DNA of 64,000 nt from Trichopria drosophilae (GCA_030407085.1 CM059584.1:6262001-6326000), one strand, 5' to 3'. Numbered from the stretch's first letter, positions 1-11,927 are shown. The notes: generated by a model not told the origin, from the letters alone. Numbers and translations: made by a program.

Positions 1-6
1 TGCTTC

Positions 7-207
7 TCATGGGGCCGCTGACGTAGCGTGTGTACACTCGGCGAACAGCTGGCCCCGGGCCAGGGGTAATAAGGTGTCAACGTACAAGGTATCGTACGGG
101 ATATTGGCATCGAACCATTTCCGGGTCAAGCTCGTGCCGTCGTACACGGCCGTGCGCCAATGCCGGTACCAGCCAATAGCGAATCCCAACGAGCCAGAGC
201 CCAAGGG
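7..207 (-). CDS. Possible coding exon, unknown product
   Basis: I do not recognise the product. On the minus strand a GC-rich open frame of about 66 codons follows a good-looking splice acceptor: a pyrimidine-rich stretch ending ...TTCATATAG just above position 207, where the in-frame TAG is the acceptor itself. The frame reads PLGSGSLGFAIGWYRHW... and runs to a TGA at 7-9, so it would be a terminal exon or would splice out before the stop. There is no in-frame ATG at its left end, which fits an internal exon better than a complete gene. The base composition contrasts sharply with the AT-rich surroundings. An overlapping plus-strand frame (74-295) is also open, so this could be a GC-rich regulatory segment. 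Confidence is low. Confidence 0.25.
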   Translation of the reverse strand, partial: PLGSGSLGFAIGWYRHWRTAVYDGTSLTRKWFDANIPYDTLYVDTLLPLARGQLFAECTHATSAAP

Positions 208-482
208 CTATATGAAGAATCGAAGAACGGCACATATAGACGCCCGATCTGTGACGCAATCCTTATCGGACGTGAACACCGCTTCCTCTGTTTAATGGTA
301 ATACAGTCACGGACCGACTTGGTGCTCCTTTTTTTCAAAGGTTCTGGAATTCGCCATTAGCATATTCCTGAAAGTTGGGAAATCGCAAGTATCTCAGCAC
401 ACCTGTTTTGAACAAAAAAAATAGTAGAAAATCCGATCCTCATGGTGCCTTTTTCATGAATTGATAACACAGGACAACAAAA

Positions 483-938
483 AGGGTGACCGCTCGAAAT
501 CCCTGACGACAAAATCCCCGCGACAAAATCACCTCGTCAAAATCCTCTACTCCTATAATCCCCGACTTCAAAATCCCTTCTCACAAAAAACTCTGAATTT
601 ACAATTGAAGCTGTATTAAAAGTTGATATTGTTTATTGTGTATTTAGAATTAAGATATATTATATGGTTAGGTTAGGTTAGGTTAGGTTAGGTAGGTCAG
701 TTTTTCTATGCTGTGGTATAGTGAAATCTTCCACCACTTTGTTTGATCTTTGGTGGGACGCTTATTGGTCGAAATTGTGCTACTCGTGAGCGCTACACCT
801 TTATACTTCCACCATGGACTGAGGTAACTTGTAATAAAAGAAGATGTTTTGAAAGGAGATTTGGATGAAGAAGGGGATTTTTAATTCGGGGATTTCATCG
901 CGGTGATTTTGTCGTCGGGGATTTCGGACGGTAACCCC
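483..938. mobile_element. TIR element (MITE-like) with internal TTAGG tract
   Basis: The ends are inverted copies: the left reads GGGTGACCGCTCGAAATCCC and the complement of the right end reads GGGGTTACCGTCCGAAATCC. The match continues inward for about 100 bp through repeated words of the form GACAAAATCCCC. There is no coding capacity, and the flanks are A-rich so a target duplication cannot be defined. The superfamily is not recognised. The arms and clean termini support a non-autonomous DNA transposon. Confidence 0.7.
666..693 (+). repeat. Interstitial telomere-type repeat (GGTTA)5
   Basis: Five perfect GGTTA units are followed by GGT. TTAGG is the ancestral insect telomere repeat, so this supports an insect source. 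It sits in the loop of the 483-938 inverted-repeat element, not at a chromosome end. Confidence 0.85.
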
Positions 939-949
939 AAAAAAGAGGG

Positions 950-1695
950 TATTGGATGTTGTTGGGAAACTGTATTGGTCATTCCCGACATAATTGTATG
1001 CGTAAAATCCTAACTCGAAGTCAGAATTGGTCCATAACGTCAGGTTTTTGCGATATTTGAAATCATGTACTCGAAAAATACGTTATGTTGCTATGTTTGA
1101 GGTTGCGTACAGGACGCAACAATTTTTGTTGGCCTTCTGTACTATTTGCATCTTTTAGTACTAGCTGCACCCTTCAACATGAGGTTTTATTCGATCACCT
1201 AATATTTTTTCTTACAAAGTTACGGCCATTTTGAAATTACGAGATATATTCCATTAACGTTATCAAGAAAACAGTCACAATACTCAAACGAGATTTAAGT
1301 ATTAGTATCCATATTTTATATAGTTGTTTATATTTATATAGGTTTCATGACATTGAATTTGACCATGAGCTTGTTCTCCAATAGCATTTCAGGGTAAATT
1401 TATTTACATGTATATCGTAATTCTAAATTGGCGTATCTTGGTGAAGAAAAGTCGTCATAGAAATCTGCGCAGCCCAACAGAGTAGTACCGCATGATCCAA
1501 CGAAAGGAAAAACTCCTAAAAATGTTTTGGCTTCTGTACATGACCTCAAAAGTTTGAAAAACCCGCGTTTTTCGAGTAATTAAACTCAAATATCTCAAAA
1601 TTCTGACGTGATGGGTCACTTCTGACTTCGAATTCTGATTCTACACACAAAATTACGTCGGAAATGACCCACAGCTTCCCAACAACAAAATCATG
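950..1695. mobile_element. Foldback element, about 0.74 kb
   Basis: About 955-1085 is repeated in inverted, diverged form at about 1550-1690. Shared words include GTTGTTGGGAA, TTCGAAGTCAGAA, CACGTCAG and TACTCGAAAAA. A weaker match (GAGGTTGCGTACAGGACGC against GAGGTCATGTACAGAAGCC) continues the arms inward. There is no coding capacity. It abuts the 483-938 element, so the outer boundary is uncertain. The TTCGAAGTC word also occurs in the 49.7-51.5 kb foldback, suggesting kinship. Confidence 0.5.
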
Positions 1696-1823
1696 TAGAC
1701 CTGTGTAATCGTGGTAAATTTTAGCAACTCGGTTAATAGACATAAGCCACAATGAAGCTTTTTCCTCACCAAGAATAGGAATCAAATCGTACCAATCGAA
1801 TCAAATAGTTTTTGTCATACCAA

Positions 1824-1935
1824 GGGCGTAAAATACGAATTTTACGCATTGGTTTTTCGATTCCAATTTTTACAAATAAAGACTTTGCAAAGCCCCTATC
1901 TAAGACATAGGGCACAAATTGAATATTTTACGCCC
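1824..1935. mobile_element. Short MITE with GGGCGTAAAATA ends
   Basis: It begins GGGCGTAAAATACG and ends ATATTTTACGCCC, giving inverted termini around a ~110-bp body without coding potential. A nested GCGTAAAA/TTTTACGC inverted pair lies within the left end. The same word family builds the structures at 53.6 and 54.4-54.7 kb, so this is one member of a local GCGTAAAA family. Confidence 0.6.
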
Positions 1936-1980
1936 ACAAGAAGAGGCGTAAAGTAACCGTATTGCGCCTGCTGAATCGAC

Positions 1981-2043
1981 AAATAAGTGGCTCACCAAAC
2001 CTTGCAATATACAGTATTGTAAGGTTTGGTGAACCACTTATAG
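1981..2043. repeat. Compact 60-bp hairpin
   Basis: AAGTGGCTCACCAAACCTTG on the left is matched by the complement of GGTTTGGTGAACCACTTAT on the right. The stem is about 27 bp with one or two mismatches and only a few unpaired loop bases. It could be a minimal palindromic MITE or a precursor-miRNA-like hairpin; the very small loop favours the former. Confidence 0.7.
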
Positions 2044-5000
2044 TGAACAGATTTGTGTGCAATATGCACATAATCACTTTCTTTGAAAAGAGGTTTATGA
2101 ACTCAGCTTTGCAAAATTTCGTCTTTTTCTTGTCAGAACCAAATAGTTGAATTGTAAGAAATATAAGTTTTTGCATCACACTTTTAGCGCAGTTTTCTAT
2201 TAAGATTTTTCATATTTTTCAGACTCTTCAAACTTATAAAATAGTAAGGGAAAATGAGAATGGATAAACATGGAAAACCTGATGTTATTTTTTTGGTGGC
2301 CGTTCAATAATTATGCACAAACATTCGATGATAGTTGAATTATTGTTTTGTATAACGTAAATGACAAATTTTTTATTGTAACGCATTAAATGAACTTTAG
2401 ATTCATGAAAAACGTAAGTATTTAAACCCACTTTGTACTTTTTTGTGACATCCAGCATCTTTTTTTGTTCAAGACAGGTGTCTCGGAAATGCTCCCCAGC
2501 AGCAAAGTAAGGAATTCTGACCATAGCCACAGTTGAAATGCCCTATTTTAGTAAAAAATAGGCAAATTACAACCTAAAATATGTCTTCAAAGTCAAAATG
2601 TATTTGAGGTATATTCTTAAAGTAAAATTAACCAATTTTCGACTTATAAAATTGCCTTGAAGGTTTTTAACGAATAGGTTAAATTTTAGTACATAATTGA
2701 CCAAATATGAACATGTGTTCTGTCTTAAAAGTTCAGTGATTTTGAAATAAGAAATTAGGTTTTGATTGTAAATGAATATGCCTTTGCTAAATTCCCTATT
2801 CTGAACTTGAAAGTATAAAGGCTTTGCTGCGATCCATCAATCGACGTTTCGACTAGTTTCGAACTCCCACCGAGGGGTGACGCATAAGTGCCGTATTTAA
2901 CACATGGAACACGTACATTGCATATTGTAACATACTCAAACTTTCTCGCAAGCGGTTAGAGCACAAGCAGGTACGCGTATAAGAAAGCATAGTATTTCAT
3001 GGTACCACATGTGTAAGTAATGCTTGCGTGCGCGCGAATACTGATCTGTGTTTATCATATGGCGTCGAATAGTGGTATATTTATATTAGATTAGATGTAT
3101 CTTAGGTTGTAAGGGGCTATGCAGCCACGGCAAAAGAGTATGACAACAAACGAATCTCGTAAGTGGAGAGCCTTAGTCTTTTCGGGCGAAGATGACCCAT
3201 GGTATAAACATTAGAAATTTCTCTCCGTGTATGAACCCGTAAATTTCCGTTGGAAATTGTTCAGAAGTTTTTTTCTTAATAAAGGGATCCACTAGGTCAG
3301 AAAGCCTAAACTAGGGCAAAATTACCAAATTATTACTAATATTCGACTTTTTATAAGTCCGTTCTCCCAAATTGGACTATGTCTCTAAAGTCCAAATGCC
3401 TTCCATTACCTAATTTCGACTTAAAATTTACTGTGTTTTTATTCCCCATTTACCTGAAATAGAAGTCGATTCGACGTTAATCAGGTTAGGGATGTTAGGC
3501 AGTTGGACCTATTGGGAAGTCGAATTGACGTAATTTCGACTAATTTTGCTGCTTGGGCTCACAGTAGGATAGATTGGTCTGAACAGTTTTTATTTATATC
3601 ACCCCTGAACATATAATGCAAGAAAGACGTAATATTAAATCGAAAAATATGCGTGCTTAGTAAGAAGTTTAGAAAAAAACTGCTTGTAAATTTTGTAATG
3701 GCTGATCATTAACGCCTGTTTTCAGTTAAAAGTTAGACACACGAAATTAAGTAGTTAAGGGAAGCACGGACGGCTAATATTTGTAGTGGCTGTTACTACT
3801 TAGAGGCCGACGATAAAATTATATGGCTTTCATGCTTGCTCCCTTCGTATTTTGTTTTTCTCATAATTTTTTACGGCTTTTTGGGATTCAATGCATACTT
3901 TGCTCGAAGATATTTAAAAAACACATATAGCCTCTCCTAATATCATTTTTAATATTGTTCGCCATCATGTACTAATTTGTTCGCAATATAAGAAAAGAAC
4001 TGTTTTGCCTACATTATTAGAAGGAGCACGTTTTAAAATTTGAAATTTTGAAGACAAATATCTTAAAATCTGCAATATTTCTTTCATAGGTTAGATTTTG
4101 TTTAGTACATAACACACATTCATGAATCTATTTAAGAGCCTTTAATAAAACCAAGATAAAATCAATTTTTAGTGAGAATGTATTATTCAATGTGAAAAGT
4201 ACCATTCCTACTATTATGCAAGTGTGATTTTTCACATTAAGTGATCAAAATAAATTAATACCTACACTGAATAACGAAAAAAAGTTTTGTAAAAGAGTAA
4301 AAAGCCGAAGAGCATACAATTGAAAATTAAAACCATAAAAAATATAAACAATGTCACGTTAAGCTATTAATTTTTTGTCTGCATGTATTTTCAAGGATAC
4401 CGTACCTATTCTACACAAATTTTTTTTCTATTTTAAAATGCTATTTCAAGTGTTTTACAAGGTACTCATACAAAATTTAGCATTGGTTTTGATAAAAAAC
4501 TACAACAGCAATCTTAATTAAAAAATGAAATGTTTTTATAAAGTATGTTCGCAGTTTTTTATTTTCTTCTGAATTTATTTAATCGCTTTAACATTAAAAA
4601 CCGTGGTGCTGATGTTTAAACTTTCTACGATCATGAATAGTACTTTTTTTCTTCTCTGATTTTTCCAAAACAGCGGTTTTGTTCCGTGGAGCCATCAAAA
4701 TGTTTTATGAATTTTTTGTAAAAACATTCATAGAATAAAAAGTACTTAACATTACCTGAGGGACATTCATCACGGCATGAACTTATTAAAACATTTTTGG
4801 AATGAACATGGACCAAATTTAAAAAAATTCAACAATGACTGAAAAAATATCTAAAAAGTGAACGTACTCCTTGAATAATTTTAAGACCTTTTTGTTAAAC
4901 ACAATTTTTTTGGAAAGTTAGTCCTCATCAACTAATAAATTCTTCAAATAAAAAAAAGAGACCTAATAAAATTCTGGAAAATGAAGTGAGTAATTTTGAT

Positions 5001-8000
5001 TTGTAAAATGTGTAAAAAAAGTTTATCGGTCTTTATTATTTGGATTTCTTTCATGTGAAAAGGCATACGATGTAAGAAAATGTCAAACACACGAAATAAA
5101 AAACAGTTTCAACATTCGAAAAAGGACTTCGATTCCTGGTGGTATTGGGATTAAATGAATTCAGATAAACAACAAGAAATAGACTTTGAACAAAACAATC
5201 AAGTTGAAGCATCATATTTGTATTTAATCGTAAATTAAGATTGTTGTTTTTTTGAAAAACTGAAGTTAAATTCTGAAAGAGCACCCACAAACTCCTTCGG
5301 TATAGTATTTCGAAAAAAAAAAATTTGTTCGAATTGGTTTGGTTGACTTAAAATTGTCTCAACAAAATCCTTGTTTCGCGTAATAATATATTAAACGATT
5401 TAGCTTTTACTAAGAATGTCATACATTTGTTAACGAATAAAGTCTTAATGAAATGCATATATTATTTGTGATTATAATCGCTGAGATGAGTTTCTCAAAT
5501 AAAAGGAATAAAAATACAATTCTAAAATTTTACGTAGGGACAGAAAATAATTGCAAAAATACTAGAAACGTAATATTATTTAAAAGAATTTAAGAAAAAG
5601 AATAGTTAAAACTAAATGTCAATCCATTCATATTGCTACACCTTCCTCTCAGTACACATCGATATCCATTCGCAACCCACATTATTGAAACTAATCATTA
5701 ATCGGATTATGATCAAATTATTATGCAGTTTAAATCAAATCAGTAGTAGTTTTAGCATTTAAAAAACTTTCTTCCTCGTTAACCCATTAAGTTCCGGAGA
5801 TTTACTTGATTTTCGACCTTCATTGTCAAAAGGAGATAAGATTAATATTTGCATGAAAGTGAGCAGTCGAGTATGCCCTTTCGATTGATGTGGACAAAAT
5901 TGTATTTAAATTGCTTCAAAAACCAATATGGCGCATTTTAAATCAAATGAACAAAATGTGCGTTTCGTTTTTTGTGATTTTTTTCAGCATCAATAATGTT
6001 GTGGGGTCGATGCCTATTCGCAACCAAAAGTGCACAAAATCTATGAATTTCAACTAAAAATTTGTTTGTTTTATCTCGAATCAACATAACCTCTTCAAAT
6101 CGTCTATATGTTGAAAAAATGGATGAATTTTTTTCAGAAATTGTTTTCTTGAATATTATAGACTTTAGAGAAAATTTGCTCAGAACAAAAATGTCAAAGA
6201 GTCAAAGAATACTCTAAAATTTTATCAAAATGCATTTTGATACACTTTTTAATACATTAACACCATCATCAATAGTGATTGTCATAAATATAGCGGCTAA
6301 AGCAGTGGTACGAAGATGCTGTCAATTACTGGTACGTAAAAGTTTCCAATATCTAAAATCCCCAGGATGTCAAAATTTTGCCTGTTGTGTTGGGTATGAT
6401 CCTATGCGTTCCAACCCAATATATGTCCTTAAGCTTTTCTCATCTTAAACGTCATTTTCCATTATCATTTCGTATACAATTTAAAAAATCCAAGGAACTA
6501 TTTGGGTCATTGACGAAAAAACTTTTCTCGCTACTTCGTGCAGTTTTCACATTTCGCACTCGTTAAAAGCTTAACATAAAAGAGAAAAGATCCCTGGGTA
6601 CAAAATGTATCTCAAGAAGCAATAATAATATTAAATTGTGACGACTTGTTCCGGCCTGTCCCACGCATAATTCGAGGACATTAAAGAACCAGTTAACCTT
6701 ATGTAAATCTATAATCTACGTTTTTCTTGACAGAAAATAAGAACTCCGTAGGAAATAATCAGCGAGTGTATCAAATGTACACTTAACTGCTAACAGTATT
6801 GCCTGTGTAATTTCAGAAATATTTCCCCTTAAAGATCCCGAGATTGTAGTCGAAACGCTTTACGACACGAATAAGCCAAACGCGTCGGACACACGGTTAT
6901 CAGTTAGAGATCACATTCTCGCTTTCGGCTGCGTATAAAAGTCAGCTTGTGCAGCCACTAAAGGCGAAACTTGCACAGCAACTCGGGGTTTCCGGCGATT
7001 GGTCGGTGACAGCAATTATTAAGACACTTAAAGAAAAAAAAAACACACGCATCAGTATGGCAGATTTTCATTTTTCTCGTGTATTTATATAAACGCGTGC
7101 ATAAATCTCGATATAGGCTCATTCGGGAAGGTTGCTTATTACGGTCTTAAGTGCATCATGCGTAATTCGCCTTTCAAGACTGCCCACGCGACGCTCCATT
7201 GAACTATCATTATTCATCCGCTATGGTAGACCTCACGCGCCGCGCTTTGGTTTCACTCGATGCGTGTGAGATTAATTGCACCCTGTCCAACCAATGTGCA
7301 CTACTCTTTGAAAAAAAAAAATCTGTATAGAAAGCCCGATTGGCTCTGGGCTCATATGCGACGTCTCTATCATTTCTAAGAAAATGAAACCGATTGTTAT
7401 TTTGAATTACATTTAGAAGATATTTTCTCTTCCTCCCATTTTTTAAATTGTGATGATTTGTATTATTATCCCAGGATTGCTGGTGTACTCTGAAACGGTG
7501 CTGCAGTAGTCGGAGATCAAGAAAGGCTGCTTACAACCTGTTTTATCAAAATTTTGTATTTTCATAAAATGCAATGATGAATTAATTATAGGTGCATAGA
7601 AAAACTGTATGTAATATTGATTATTTAGCAACTTTGGAACCCGTTAAACAGAGACGTAAAATAAAAATGCAATTTTCAATGCAAGTTTGTTAGTAATCGA
7701 CATTAGTATAAATGTATCTATACTGCAAATATTAATGTAACGATTTTAGATCCTATAAGTGTCATGTTTGCTCATGAACATGTGAAATTTATAAACATAT
7801 ACATTAATGATAAAAAAAATTATAGAGACCATTATAAATTCGCAATAGTAAAAATATATAAATTAAGAAAATAACAAAATAAACTAGATAAAATGCAGAG
7901 GAAATTCTGTATAATAATTGGTGACTTATTGTATTGTAATGTAGAGAATGTAAGGAATATTCTATTAGTTGCAATTTTTTGCAATTGTTTGTTTAAAAAA

Positions 8001-9160
8001 CTATTGTACTGGTAGTAACATATTCCAGGTCAGGAACTCCAATAGTTCCAAGTCCTTGAAACAACCAGCGCGAACCCATTGAAAAACATGAAAAACCCAT
8101 CGAAAAATCAAAATTTTCTCTATTTTATGTCTTTTTGTCGCCATATTTAAAAAATTTATATAGCATTAATTACATGTTTTAACTACAGAGATTCTTTCGT
8201 ACTAATTTAATTAAATTTTAATATTTTGTAGTTTTCTCAACGTCTCAAAGTTTATATTTATTCGCGACTAAAAAATTAGTCTCATTATTAAGAACTTTAT
8301 ATCAAAAATTCTGAAACTACCCAAGTGAAAAAATTCTATACAGTTTTGATAAAAATTGTACAGTTTTAAGTTTATCAAAATTGTAGTAAACAAATATGAA
8401 TAAATAATTTTAACCATTAAGTGATAGTGAAAATTGCAATTAATCCAAAAGGATTAACAGTTTACAATAAAAATAAATCATGCTACAATATACTTAAAGA
8501 AGTTTACTAAATAAGTCCGCCCACAAAATTGGAAAATTAATACAAAATAGTTTTTTTAGCTATTTGATTGTCGTTAAAAATTTTGATTAAATTTTAAATA
8601 TCGATGATGTTTCCTTTTTTAATGTCTAAAGGGTTTCATAAATAAATTAAATTTGAAACATTTTACTTATGTACTATTATTTCTGTTTATTTTAGTAATT
8701 TGAACCACTTTAAATGGTTGTCATTACAATTTAAATAGTAAAAATAGTTCCGAAAGTTGTCCGGTTCTCATTGTAGTAGTCGAACAATCTATTTTTTCGT
8801 GTTCTTTTCTTAACTCTTGCAATAACCTATCAAAATGAAGAATGTACAGGTTAATCATTAAGATTATGCACTTTAATTAATTGCTGTATACTGAGAGGAA
8901 GATTTGCGATGATTCAAGATATGTATAATAATTTTAATTTGAATTAAAAAATATATAAATTATAACATTAAAAAATTGCTCTCCCATTAACAAAACGAAT
9001 TTTTCAATTTGAAATAAGACAAGCTTGCAACTTTGTTTCTTTATCGAAAAATTGGTTGTATTATTGAAAATAATAATAAATATGTGATAGAAATTCTTGG
9101 TACGTGTCGGTCTACATCTAAATATTAATTTGAATCAATATAAATAAATACATAAATATA
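2044..9160. other. AT-rich stretch without recognised genes
   Basis: Open frames here are short, AT-biased and lack recognisable motifs. GC rises around 2830-3200 and 6840-7300 without a gene being visible. The latter holds the TATA candidate listed separately. No transposon with clear termini was found, although 3270-3560 repeats words such as AATTTCGACTTAA. Confidence 0.6.
6934..6941 (+). promoter_or_regulatory. TATA-box candidate
   Basis: TATAAAAG is preceded and followed by a GC-richer stretch (about 6840-7260), which is how insect core promoters often look. A start site would fall near 6965. A TCAGT initiator-like word sits further down at about 7050, immediately before an ATG opening an 11-codon frame. 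No downstream gene is visible, so this is only a candidate. Confidence 0.25.
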
Positions 9161-9362
9161 CAGACGTCACTGGGATGTCAGTGCACGTCGAGCGCATTAC
9201 TTAATTATCTTCTTATATGAAAATTTTTGGATACGATAACTATTGGGTTTTAATATAAAAAGGAAAAATAGAAAAGTAGAAAATATCCCCTCCTCCTCCT
9301 CCTCCTCCCTGCTTCCTCCTCTAGCCTACTCTAGCGCTAATACTTGAACTATAGTAAAACAT

Positions 9363-9430
9363 GCGTTTCGCGTCAGGATGTCATTTTTGTGCTCTTCAGC
9401 AGGCCTAATGACATCCATGCCCTAGACGCG
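9363..9430 (-). ncRNA. Hammerhead ribozyme, copy 1 (partly decayed)
   Basis: Read on the minus strand, GCGTC (9429-9425) precedes stem I TAGG/CCTG. The invariant CTGAAGA (9399-9393) follows, then stem II GCAC/ACGC, GAAA (9369-9366) and CGC, which closes stem III with GCG. Stem III is the open end, giving type III topology. Stem II keeps only two Watson-Crick pairs plus two A-C mismatches, so activity may be weak. Loops I and II contain exactly complementary 10-mers (GGATGTCATT and AATGACATCC), a possible kissing interaction. Confidence 0.7.
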
Positions 9431-9937
9431 ATAGTTAATCTTAATTGTGAAAAAGATGAAATTAAAGGCTGCGATAACCCTTTAAAAAAAATTTGATCAC
9501 GTTCTTTAATTTTAGTGAAGTTCTAGTTTGAAAAAAATTGTTTATTTTTGCTTGAATTATGAGAGTTTTTGGGATCGGTTATTTCGAATACGAAATCAGT
9601 TTTTAAAAATTCCAAATGGCGAATCCAATACCACAAATATGTTTATTTGTAAATTCATTAAAATAACAACCACAAATAGCAAATAGGAAATTACTTAAGA
9701 AAATTCAGTTATTCCATTTAACTTCTCAATTATACAATTAAGTTTTTCACGGTAATACGGTCCTTTTACTAATTCTGAAAAGTAAACAAACAAAATATGA
9801 CGTAACTGGGATATCAGTTCACGTCTCGCGCAATAAATCATTCGGTACTTATATGTAAAAATTTTGAATCACCTACTATTGGATTTCATATTAAAAACCA
9901 TCCCTCTAGCGCTTAAAATTAGAACTATTGTCAAAAT

Positions 9938-10004
9938 GCGTTTCGCACCAGGATGCCATGTTGTGCTCTTCAGCAGGGCTTATGGCAGCCTTGCCCTGGA
10001 CGCG
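9938..10004 (-). ncRNA. Hammerhead ribozyme, copy 2 (canonical)
   Basis: Every element is in place with no spare nucleotide at the junctions. On the minus strand: stem III GCGT (10003-10000), cleavage-site C at 9999, stem I CAGGGC/GCCCTG (9998-9993 with 9979-9974), core CTGAAGA (9973-9967), stem II GCAC/GTGC (9966-9963 with 9948-9945), GAAA (9944-9941), then CGC to close stem III. This satisfies the hammerhead consensus CUGANGA...GAAA...GUC. Loop I GGCTGCCAT and loop II ATGGCATCC pair at eight of nine positions. Relative to copy 1, one U-A pair is replaced by C-G in this loop-loop helix. Confidence 0.85.
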
Positions 10005-10813
10005 ATATTTAATTTTAAGTTTGTAAATCTAATTTCCATTTTATACTGCATTAAATGCCGGGATATTGCATTTAAGCAGTAATAAAATGTAGTATATATT
10101 CTTCTTCTCAATTCATCAATTAAGTTAAGTACAAATTTTCTTCATATATGAAAAATTTGTTAAATTTCTTTAGTTCTCTCGTAATTCGTTTATGGTAATA
10201 CATAGATAAACTACATACATGAGTAAAGTGAAAAACATCATTGTATTGGATTAACTACACAAAATGTGCTTTCACAATTTCTGTGACTACTGTCAAGTTA
10301 TTGTCAAGTACGCATATAACAAATGATAAACCATTGTTCTATTTCATCGCCTCTGATTGTGTACATAGTAAATGATTCTACTGGAAACATAATGTATACA
10401 AAGTTCAGAAGGTGATTGCCTATCTTCTTATTTACCTTGTAACTACAAGTTTACATGAAAGTGAATAATCCCAACACTGAGTCTACAAAACATGGCATTT
10501 TAGTATAAACGTCATTGAGAATTTCCCTTCTTCCACGGTATTAAACACCATTTATTGCATTATCTTCGCTATCCATATTTATACTCTTAAAACTTAATCA
10601 AGTATCTTTTCAGCAAATCTTGTGTCGATTGCACACTAAATCCCATTAATCGGAAATAAATATCTTGTGAATGGTTATTGAAATGCATATCATAACTACA
10701 ATACTTATTTTTAATAATGCTTATAGATAGTTTCCTACTATTTTATTTCCAGTTCACACCAGAAACTTCATATAATTATCATGAAAAAAAAGATATCGAA
10801 TGAAATAGGATTA

Positions 10814-11008
10814 TAGTAGAGCCTCGATATATTTGCATCCCAGCACATTTGCATGTTTCCGTCCCGTCATATTTGCCTATCACCGCTCTCTTTTTCCCCC
10901 ACCTTTCATGCTGGGGCCTCAGGAAGGGCCTGCTGTGACGTCTCGCAATATGCTGATGAGGAAAGAGGAAGCTACTCTTCTTTGGGCAAATATACCGGGA
11001 CTCTACTG
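10814..11008. mobile_element. pogo/Tigger-like MITE
   Basis: The right end, read as its complement, is CAGTAGAGTCCCGGTATATT; the left is TAGTAGAGCCTCGATATATT. Both resemble the pogo/Tigger terminal consensus CAGTAGAGTCTCG. TA dinucleotides flank both ends, as expected for Tc1/mariner/pogo insertion. The 195-bp body has no transposase, so it is non-autonomous. Confidence 0.75.
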
Positions 11009-11152
11009 TATATGTAATATATAAATTCTATATATTGATTTTTTTACAAAACCTTTGATATAGAAGGCAACATTTTCTATTTCGAGAATACAGGATGTTA
11101 TCATTTCAAGCACCTTCCACTCAATCTTGCTTGTATTTTTATTAACAAAGCA

Positions 11153-11927
11153 CACTACCGGCCAAAAGTTCGTGAACGCTCTGAATTTTTTAAATCATCA
11201 AATAATGCATTCTATCTCTGAATCGTTAACGATAATGATAAAACTCATTGGATGTCTTTTAAAGTACACAAATAAAGCTTTCAATTGGTGCATTTAGTTT
11301 TACTTCAGACGTTATAGTTTCGCAGTTGTCAAATTTTAAAAATGTTAAAATTTGCCATTTTTTTCTTTCGACTTTAAATACTGACAAAAAGTCTAAAAAA
11401 TGTTTCTGCATATAGTCAATTTTTGTCTAAATACTACAATTCAAGGGCTTTAAAATGGCAGTTGTGAAAAGTCGATACGATTTTTTGTTCCTGAGTTATG
11501 ATTTTTTGAAAATTGCCAGTTTACCTCATTTTGTCAGAATTCTTTGAAAAAAGGCAAAAAGTTGATAACTCAAAAAAATAGTAACTCTGACAAAAAAAAT
11601 CGTATGTTCTTTTTACAAGAGCTATGTCAAAGCTCTTGAATTATAGTATTTAGCAAAAAATTGGAAATATACAGAAAAATTTATTACACTTTTTGTTAGT
11701 GTTAAAAGTTGAAAGAAAAAAATGGCAAATTTTAACATTTTTAAAATTTGACAACTGCGAAACTATAACGTCTGAAGTAAAACTAAATGCACCAATTGAA
11801 AGCTTTATTTGTGTACTTTAAAAGACATCGAATGAGTTTTATCATTATCGTTAAGGTTTCGGAGATAGAATGCATTATTTGACGAGTTAAAAAATTCAGA
11901 GCGTTCACGAACTTTTGGCCGGTAGTG
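11153..11927. mobile_element. Tc1/mariner-type foldback element (775 bp)
   Basis: It begins CACTACCGGCCAAAAGTTCG and ends with the exact complement. Arms of more than 200 bp match nearly perfectly (for example AACTATAACGTCTGAAGTAA in both) and continue, more diverged, toward the centre. The CA(C/G)T...CAAAAGTT terminus is typical of Tc1/mariner. A TA follows the right end, while the left flank is CA, probably a mutated TA. There is no transposase. The short frames inside are mirror images of each other and not genes. Confidence 0.85.

Larger units (their letters stand above)
9161..10027 (-). mobile_element. Retrozyme-like unit: direct repeats with hammerheads
   Basis: Two direct repeats (about 9161-9450 and 9797-10027) flank about 350 bp. 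They share words such as ACTGGGATNTCAGT, GCGCAATNAAT and CTCTAGCGCT, plus a ~70-bp hammerhead ribozyme on the minus strand. The left copy is about 60 bp longer because of a CCT-rich expansion at 9285-9335. The two predicted cleavage sites are 574 nt apart, so a minus-strand transcript would be cut to a 574-nt monomer. Retrozymes are known small non-autonomous retroelements with hammerheads in repeated flanks. Calling this one a retrozyme is inference; no primer binding site or target duplication was established. Confidence 0.55.

Noticed and set aside
2838..2860. CGACGTTTCG (complement CGAAACGTCG) as a Penelope terminal motif
   Set aside because: The word fits but there is no stem II hairpin and no CTGANGA-like core next to it.
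10945..10975. CTGATGAGGAAAG as a hammerhead core
   Set aside because: GAAA follows after one base, leaving no room for stem II.
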